DNA from: Pavlovales sp. CCMP2436
Taxonomy: Eukaryota; Haptophyta; Pavlovophyceae; Pavlovales
Length of the DNA stretch: 10,280 nt
Direction of reading: 5' to 3'
Assembly: GCA_026770615.1 (NCBI GenBank)
Contig: MU631325.1
Coordinates: 452,820-463,099 of the forward strand
Shown here: piece by piece, positions 6,863 to 10,280 of the stretch
Layout: each line of letters starts with the position of its first letter
Numbering within the stretch: the stretch's first letter is position 1
Translations under genes and position numbers: made by a program
The notes under the pieces: generated by a model
What the model saw: the letters and a program-made list of their open reading frames with translations, nothing else
The model's database searches: none
What the model was told of the DNA's origin: nothing

Positions 6863-7325
6863 ATACAGGGGGTTGCGGGCTTAATACCTTGAAGTTAAGA
6901 AACTGAGCCTCGTTTTTTTTTGGCTAAAGAAACCGAGCCTGCCCGAAAGCCAGTTTCTTAAGTTGCTAAAAAACTGAAAGGGGGTCCGGGGGGTCCCCCT
7001 CCCGGGCCAAAAAAGAAGTCTCATGATCTCGTCCTCGATGGGCGTCATAGGACGCGACGCGCGACGGGTGCACACGACGAGCTCCGATTGACATTGCCGC
7101 CCGGCCCGGACCGCGGAGTCGCACAAGCGGGCACGAGCTCGACACCGAGTATGGGCGGAATTGTAAGCTATGTTTTTTACGCCCACTTCTTAAAAATAAA
7201 ATAAAAACTTGAGTTCCACCGAAGACCACTTTAAGAAACTGAGCTTGCTGCTCTGTCAAACTTATAAGAAACCGCTAAGAAAATGAGCCTCGACTTCAAA
7301 TTCGCTCTTCTTATTGCCCGCGAGT
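6863..7325. mobile_element. Family M repeat region with TTAAGAAACTGAGCCTCG motifs
   Basis: ATACAGGGGGTTGCGGG at 6863-6879 matches 9244-9260 in 16 of 17 bases. The motif TTAAGAAACTGAGCCTCG (6895-6912) recurs in variant form at 6925-6940, 7231-7247 and 7275-7292. The right part, 7275-7318 (...GAGCCTCGACTTCAAATTC...TCTTCTTATT), is the diverged reverse complement of about 9258-9298. The region thus seems to hold two opposed ends of a repeat family around a GC-rich centre (about 6975-7170). Boundaries and class are uncertain; CAGGG-type ends are reminiscent of some hAT elements. No transposase frame is visible. Confidence 0.5.
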
Positions 7326-7568
7326 AGATGCACGATGAGGGGTCTCGAGGCCGAGCGGAATATAAACTATTTATTATAACATATAGTATATTTTGATTCA
7401 TCAAGCATAATGGAACTTTGAAGATTCCCCTGGGTGCCAAATTTATTGACGAGGAACAACTGGGTCGAAATCTAAACTAATGGCGGCCGCCGGCCAGTCC
7501 AGTGGGATATTGCGTAAAAATCTGGTAAAAATCTTCTGGGCGCGGAGCAACTCACGAACCGTGTAGGG

Positions 7569-7674
7569 CACAGAGGAGTAAGTCGCAGATTTGTGAATAT
7601 GGGGCGGCGCCCCACCCATTCACAAATCGCCGCCCCATATTATTCACAAATCTGCGACTAACTCCTCTTCTGTG
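7569..7674 (+). repeat. Long hairpin in family E copy 3
   Basis: Arms at about 7569-7609 and 7628-7674 are complementary apart from a few small bulges. They correspond to the 4788-4878 hairpin but are extended by GGCG/CGCC at the tip. Within the arms, GTCGCAGATTTGTG replaces GATGCAGATTCGTG of copy 1, and the opposite arm carries the matching partner changes. Confidence 0.75.
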
Positions 7675-7833
7675 CCCCTTCGGGAACTATTGCTTTTTTT
7701 AATCGCTTCTGTGCTTGCTGAGAATCTGAAATGTTAGTTAGCTAGGGAGGAACAATGCCTCGAAAACACACCTCAACATATTGAGCCCGAGGCCCACAGG
7801 GGGGGTAGACCGGGACCACAATGAGCCCCCAAC

Positions 7834-7868
7834 GTGTGATTCTTGCCCCTTGTAGACCAGAATCACAC
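7834..7868 (+). repeat. Small perfect hairpin in the insert
   Basis: GTGTGATTCT at 7834-7843 pairs exactly with 7859-7868 across a 15-base loop. It lies in the part of the insert (7741-7880) that I cannot assign to any repeat family. There is no T tract after it to suggest a terminator. Confidence 0.5.
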
Positions 7869-7888
7869 AGTGGGATACAGGCTACCGG

Positions 7889-8043
7889 CCGGCTCTTAGA
7901 AAAGGCGTAACGTACGGGGATTATCCGCGGTATCCGTGGGGCCCCGTGGGCCCCCGGGCTATGTGACAAGTTAGTTATATGTTAGTCACATAGGCGCCTC
8001 CGGCGGGGCCCCCGGGGGCCCTGCGGGGCTTTCTAAGAGCCGG
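7889..8043. mobile_element. Family B hairpin element, copy 2, with 8-bp target-site duplication
   Basis: A 155-bp unit with terminal repeats CCGGCTCTTAGAAA at 7889-7902 and complement at 8030-8043. It is flanked by exact 8-bp direct repeats GCTACCGG at 7881-7888 and 8044-8051. It matches the copy at 4445-4599 at 151 of 155 positions. An 8-bp duplication with short inverted ends is the known signature of hAT-type transposition, so this is probably a non-autonomous hAT-like MITE. High identity suggests recent movement. It sits inside the insert that splits family E copy 3. Confidence 0.88.
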
Positions 8044-8188
8044 GCTACCGGAATGTCTGTTTATTTTGTGCTACAGGTGCGGCACGTGCGCAGGCGAGCT
8101 GCATTTTGAGACGAGCGAGAGGCAGCAGCGACCGGTCAGTGCGTCAGTCAGAGAGCTGTTGACTGTTGTGTGCCTGATCAGCCTTCGC

Positions 8189-8302
8189 GGTGGGGACGGT
8201 ATTCGTGTGCTCTGCAAAGGTCCCTTGATCCGAGTGTTTTCTCAACGCTTGGGTCCGGTGGAGACCTGTCAGGGGATGGACGGATTTCTAGATATTTACA
8301 CA
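8189..8302 (+). repeat. Family C repeat unit, single copy
   Basis: Starts GGTGGGGACGGTATTCGTGT and ends CTAGATATTTACACA at the exact junction with the right half of family E copy 3. It is very close to 9948-10050 and, in reverse orientation, related to 10081-10194. An open frame running through the unit is not persuasive, because the other copies do not keep it open. Confidence 0.7.
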
Positions 8303-8492
8303 CCTTTTGCATGTCGTCAACCCCAGAGGTACACGAGAGGCACACGAGGTGGGCTCCGACCGTCCAGGAGGGCTCTATTTGACAACAGCTATCAACACTT
8401 AGCGCGCACGGGCGAACAATACTTCTTTGCCTCGGCCACAGCTTTTCCCCCTCCCCGGTGCGGAATCGCGCAATTAATTCGGGTTTTAATCC

Positions 8493-9037
8493 AGGGCCCC
8501 TATCTATTTATTATAGTCATTTGAGTGTGCGCGAACGTGTCCCACACATACCGGGAACCTGAAAGATTTGCAGCAGTTAAAATTAAAGCGCATGCCATGA
8601 TCTATAGCCCACACTAAGGCGCGTGTGGCAAGCCATCGCACGTCCAGCTGTCTATCCTTTTTGAAAGCCGTGTGAGTGGCCGTGCGTTGCTGCGACGACG
8701 AATCATCTGAAACGCAGATGTCACAAACGACAATTTATAGCGTTACAGTTTGTGTGGCCATGCTTCGGTCTTTGGATGAACGAGGGCAGATATAAATGTC
8801 ATTCACGTCGCTGCGTTCGACGTCGGCTGATCGCAGGCACACACATCTGTATAAATTATTCTGCGCAAGACTTCCTCACCTTCACTCCGAAGAGTGAATC
8901 CGCCGTGCCAGTAAATAGGTCTCTCCAGCGCACCTCATCCGCTGAAGGATCATCACTGATAAAATTTACAAGCTCGTGTGTGTGTGTCTGCCGGATCGGA
9001 CTACGCAATTTCGTATATTCCAAGCAGCTAGCGAGGC
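8493..9037. other. Intergenic stretch, no gene supported
   Basis: A 98-codon plus-strand frame (8752-9048) has no domain or hydrophobic segment and includes a Cys-Val run from a short TG repeat at about 8977-8987. I do not accept it. No RNA gene or repeat recognised. Confidence 0.4.
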
Positions 9038-9166
9038 CAAGCGCTTAAATACAGCTTAAATACAATCAGCTCTCTCGTGCAGCGGCTGCCGGCGAAAGGC
9101 AAGCGCTTAAATACGAGACTCGGACAAACGCAGGCTCTCTCATGCAGCAGCTGCCGGCGTAACGGG
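9038..9166 (+). repeat. Diverged tandem duplication, two units of 62-67 bp
   Basis: Both units open with CAAGCGCTTAAATAC, at 9038 and 9100. Each later has CTCTCTCGTGCAGCGGCTGC or CTCTCTCATGCAGCAGCTGC, followed by CGGCG. The stretch between differs and the second unit is about five bases longer. The first unit also has an internal echo (GCTTAAATAC twice, at 9043-9052 and 9054-9063). Each unit carries a GCAGC(A/G)GCTGC near-palindrome. Confidence 0.7.
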
Positions 9167-9243
9167 CACGGTTTCGCCCGGGCCTGGCGGCGCGGGAAGA
9201 AAACCCCTGTAGGCCGCGCGCACCTATAATTAAGAGTATAACC

Positions 9244-9380
9244 ATACAGGGGGTCGCGGGGAATAAGAAGGGCGAATTTAAGTTGAGGCTCAGTTTCTTG
9301 ACAAATTATATACAAACAATGGTTCAATTTTGCTGAAATTACTATTGAAGGCACAAATAACGAGGCTCGATTTCTTAACG
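9244..9380 (-). repeat. Family M end, second copy
   Basis: ATACAGGGGGTCGCGGG at 9244-9260 matches 6863-6879. The following AATAAGAAGGGCGAATTTAAG with GAGGCTCAGTTTCTTG (9285-9300) is the diverged reverse complement of 7275-7318. A second reversed motif, CGAGGCTCGATTTCTTAACG, lies at 9361-9380. The copy appears to be a single end or a shortened element. Its outer right limit is not clear. Confidence 0.5.
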
Positions 9381-9591
9381 TTAGGATTTCTTGTTAACCG
9401 GGATACCCTGTAGTCGTAATCATGATCATCACAGTCATATTTATTATTATTTGGGACACTGCCTCACTCCCTCCACCGCCATAATAATTAACAGTGTACC
9501 TCCCAAACGAAGGTACACTAGCGTGTCTGTGTGCTTGCATGTGTGTGTGCGTATTAATTTAATTTAATTTTACCTCCCGTACTTCAGTGGC
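9381..9591. other. Intergenic stretch with a short hairpin
   Basis: GTGTACC (9494-9500) pairs with GGTACAC (9512-9518). The enclosed TACCTCCCAAACGAAGG is echoed at 9778-9793 (TACCTCCCCCACGAAGG). ATTTAATTTAATTT at 9555-9568 is a simple repeat. No gene seen. Confidence 0.4.
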
Positions 9592-9695
9592 CGTGTGTGT
9601 GTGTGTGTGGGCGGGTGGGTGGGCGGGTGCGTGTGCGTGTGTGGGAATGGCGAAGGGGGGGGGGGGGTCTGTAGTCTCGGCTACGACCCCCGCCC
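9592..9695 (+). repeat. (TG)n / G-rich repeat with conserved tail, copy 2
   Basis: A TG run (about 9594-9609) leads to GGGCGGGTGGG-type repeats, a run of at least 12 G (about 9655-9667), and the conserved tail at 9671-9695 starting GTAGTCTCGGCTACGAC. The tail differs from 315-339 at one position. The G tracts fit a quadruplex pattern. The flanks beyond the tail are unrelated to copy 1. Confidence 0.7.
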
Positions 9696-9947
9696 AACGC
9701 CTTCTTTGCTGCGTGTTGGCATGAAGCTCTCAGACCCAGACCTGTTGAAAACCGCAGGGCCGCTATTCATGTATGTTACCTCCCCCACGAAGGCGTCTCT
9801 CCCTTTTGCCGTCGTGTTGTCCATTCCGTATAGACCCTGCCACAAATAAAATAAGATAAATATAAAGGCGGCTCAGCAGTGCTCAACAGGGGGTGTTCAC
9901 TCACAGTCGTGATCGACATCAGACATCGTACGTCAGTCATGGCATTA
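9696..9947. other. Intergenic stretch, no gene supported
   Basis: A plus-strand frame covering part of this stretch starts inside the TG repeat and has no domain. A run of AAATAAAATAAGATAAA at 9843-9859 is A-rich simple sequence. Confidence 0.35.
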
Positions 9948-10194
9948 GTATCCGTGTGCTCTGCAAAGGTCCCTTGATCTGAGTGTTTTCACAACGCTTG
10001 GGTCCGGTGGAGACCTGTCAGGGGACGGACATATTTCTAGATATTTACATAGTTGGGAAAAGCGGAGTTGAAATCGTAGCTGTGGAAATATCTAGAAATA
10101 CGTCCGCTCCCAAGCAGGACTACACCGGACCCGAGCGCTGAGAATCACTCGGGCCAAGGGACCTTTGCTCAAGCCCACGGATACCGTCCCCACC
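9948..10194. mobile_element. Family C fold-back element (two opposed units)
   Basis: A plus-oriented unit (9948-10050) and a minus-oriented unit (10081-10194) face each other across a 30-base spacer (10051-10080). They are complementary at roughly four of five positions over about 103 bases. The best-kept stretches are GCAAAGGTCCCTT, GGGTCCGGTG and TATTTCTAGATATTT. The minus unit also keeps GGTGGGGACG at its far end, as in the copy at 8189, and the plus unit lacks it. The DNA could form a long imperfect hairpin. No coding frame is conserved. It resembles a fold-back MITE or an inverted duplication of a family C unit. Confidence 0.75.
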
Positions 10195-10280
10195 GATGAT
10201 TACTCCTCTACGAAGAGGTGCAATGATGAAAAAGTAGATGGACGAAAGTGATGATAAGAATGTAATGATAAGAAAGTAGA
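10195..10280 (+). repeat. Short purine-rich repeats at the window edge
   Basis: ATGATAAGAA occurs at 10251-10260 and 10265-10274, and AAAGTAGA near 10231-10238 and 10273-10280. The array may continue beyond the window. Confidence 0.45.

Larger units (their letters stand above)
7462..8492 (+). mobile_element. Family E element, copy 3, split by a 562-bp insert
   Basis: The left half 7462-7740 starts GGGTCGAAATCTAAACTAATG, contains the large hairpin and ends GAAATGTTAGTTA. The right half resumes at 8303 with CCTTTTGCATGTCGTCAACC, includes the 31-base block at 8334-8364 (identical to that in copy 2) and ends in a decayed right terminus at 8470-8492. In copy 1 the two sides are contiguous (GTTAGTTA then CCTTTAGCATG at 4934-4952), so 7741-8302 is inserted DNA. 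Without it the copy is about 469 bp. The insert carries family B copy 2 and a family C unit. Confidence 0.75.

Noticed and set aside
7834..7868. Hairpin as an intrinsic terminator
   Set aside because: No U-tract follows it, and the context is eukaryotic repeat DNA.
8066..8524. 152-codon plus-strand frame
   Set aside because: It runs from unassigned insert DNA through the family C and family E repeats. Other repeat copies do not keep the frame open, so it is chance.

Overview
The window looks like nuclear DNA of a eukaryote, most likely a microalga or other protist. It has long gene-poor stretches, (TG)n and (GA)n microsatellites, homopolymer G and C tracts, many CpGs (so not vertebrate-like), and several families of short inverted-repeat elements. 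There is no bacterial gene packing, operon, Shine-Dalgarno spacing, rRNA, convincing tRNA or CRISPR array. The lineage is inferred only from general character. The broken F-box/ankyrin protein resembles large families I associate with algae and other protists, which is weak evidence.

Only two stretches look protein-coding. At 3559-4143 (+) a complete single-exon ORF encodes a 194-residue four-helix membrane protein with a proline-rich, acidic tail ending in a PPxY motif. It follows a long GC- and CpG-rich stretch (about 2700-3558) that may be its promoter and 5' UTR. At 5861-6730 (+) lies a broken or decayed F-box/ankyrin gene. It has an in-frame stop inside a small tandem duplication, a duplicated F-box-like segment, and a single ankyrin-like unit before the homology fades.

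Most of the rest is short, apparently non-autonomous, hairpin-forming repeats (names are mine). Family A: 415-688 and 2422-2700, ends TGCTGGAGCCAGG plus an internal perfect palindrome. Family B: 4445-4599 and 7889-8043, about 97% identical, with target-site duplications. Family E: 4697-5139, 5165-5424, a split copy 7462-8492, and end fragments at 4618-4690 and 5431-5508, with 23-bp terminal inverted repeats and a long central hairpin. Family C: 2579-2686, 8189-8302, and a fold-back pair at 9948-10194. Family M: about 6863-7325 and 9244-9380. A (TG)n/G-rich unit with a conserved 25-base tail occurs at 241-339 and 9592-9695.

The layout is layered. The third E copy is split by a 562-bp insert that carries B copy 2 (with an 8-bp duplication) and a C unit. 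The longer A copy also contains a C-like unit. The central E hairpin differs between copies by paired changes that preserve base pairing. No transposase or reverse transcriptase is visible, so any mobility must have come from elsewhere. The two genes show no sign of working together.
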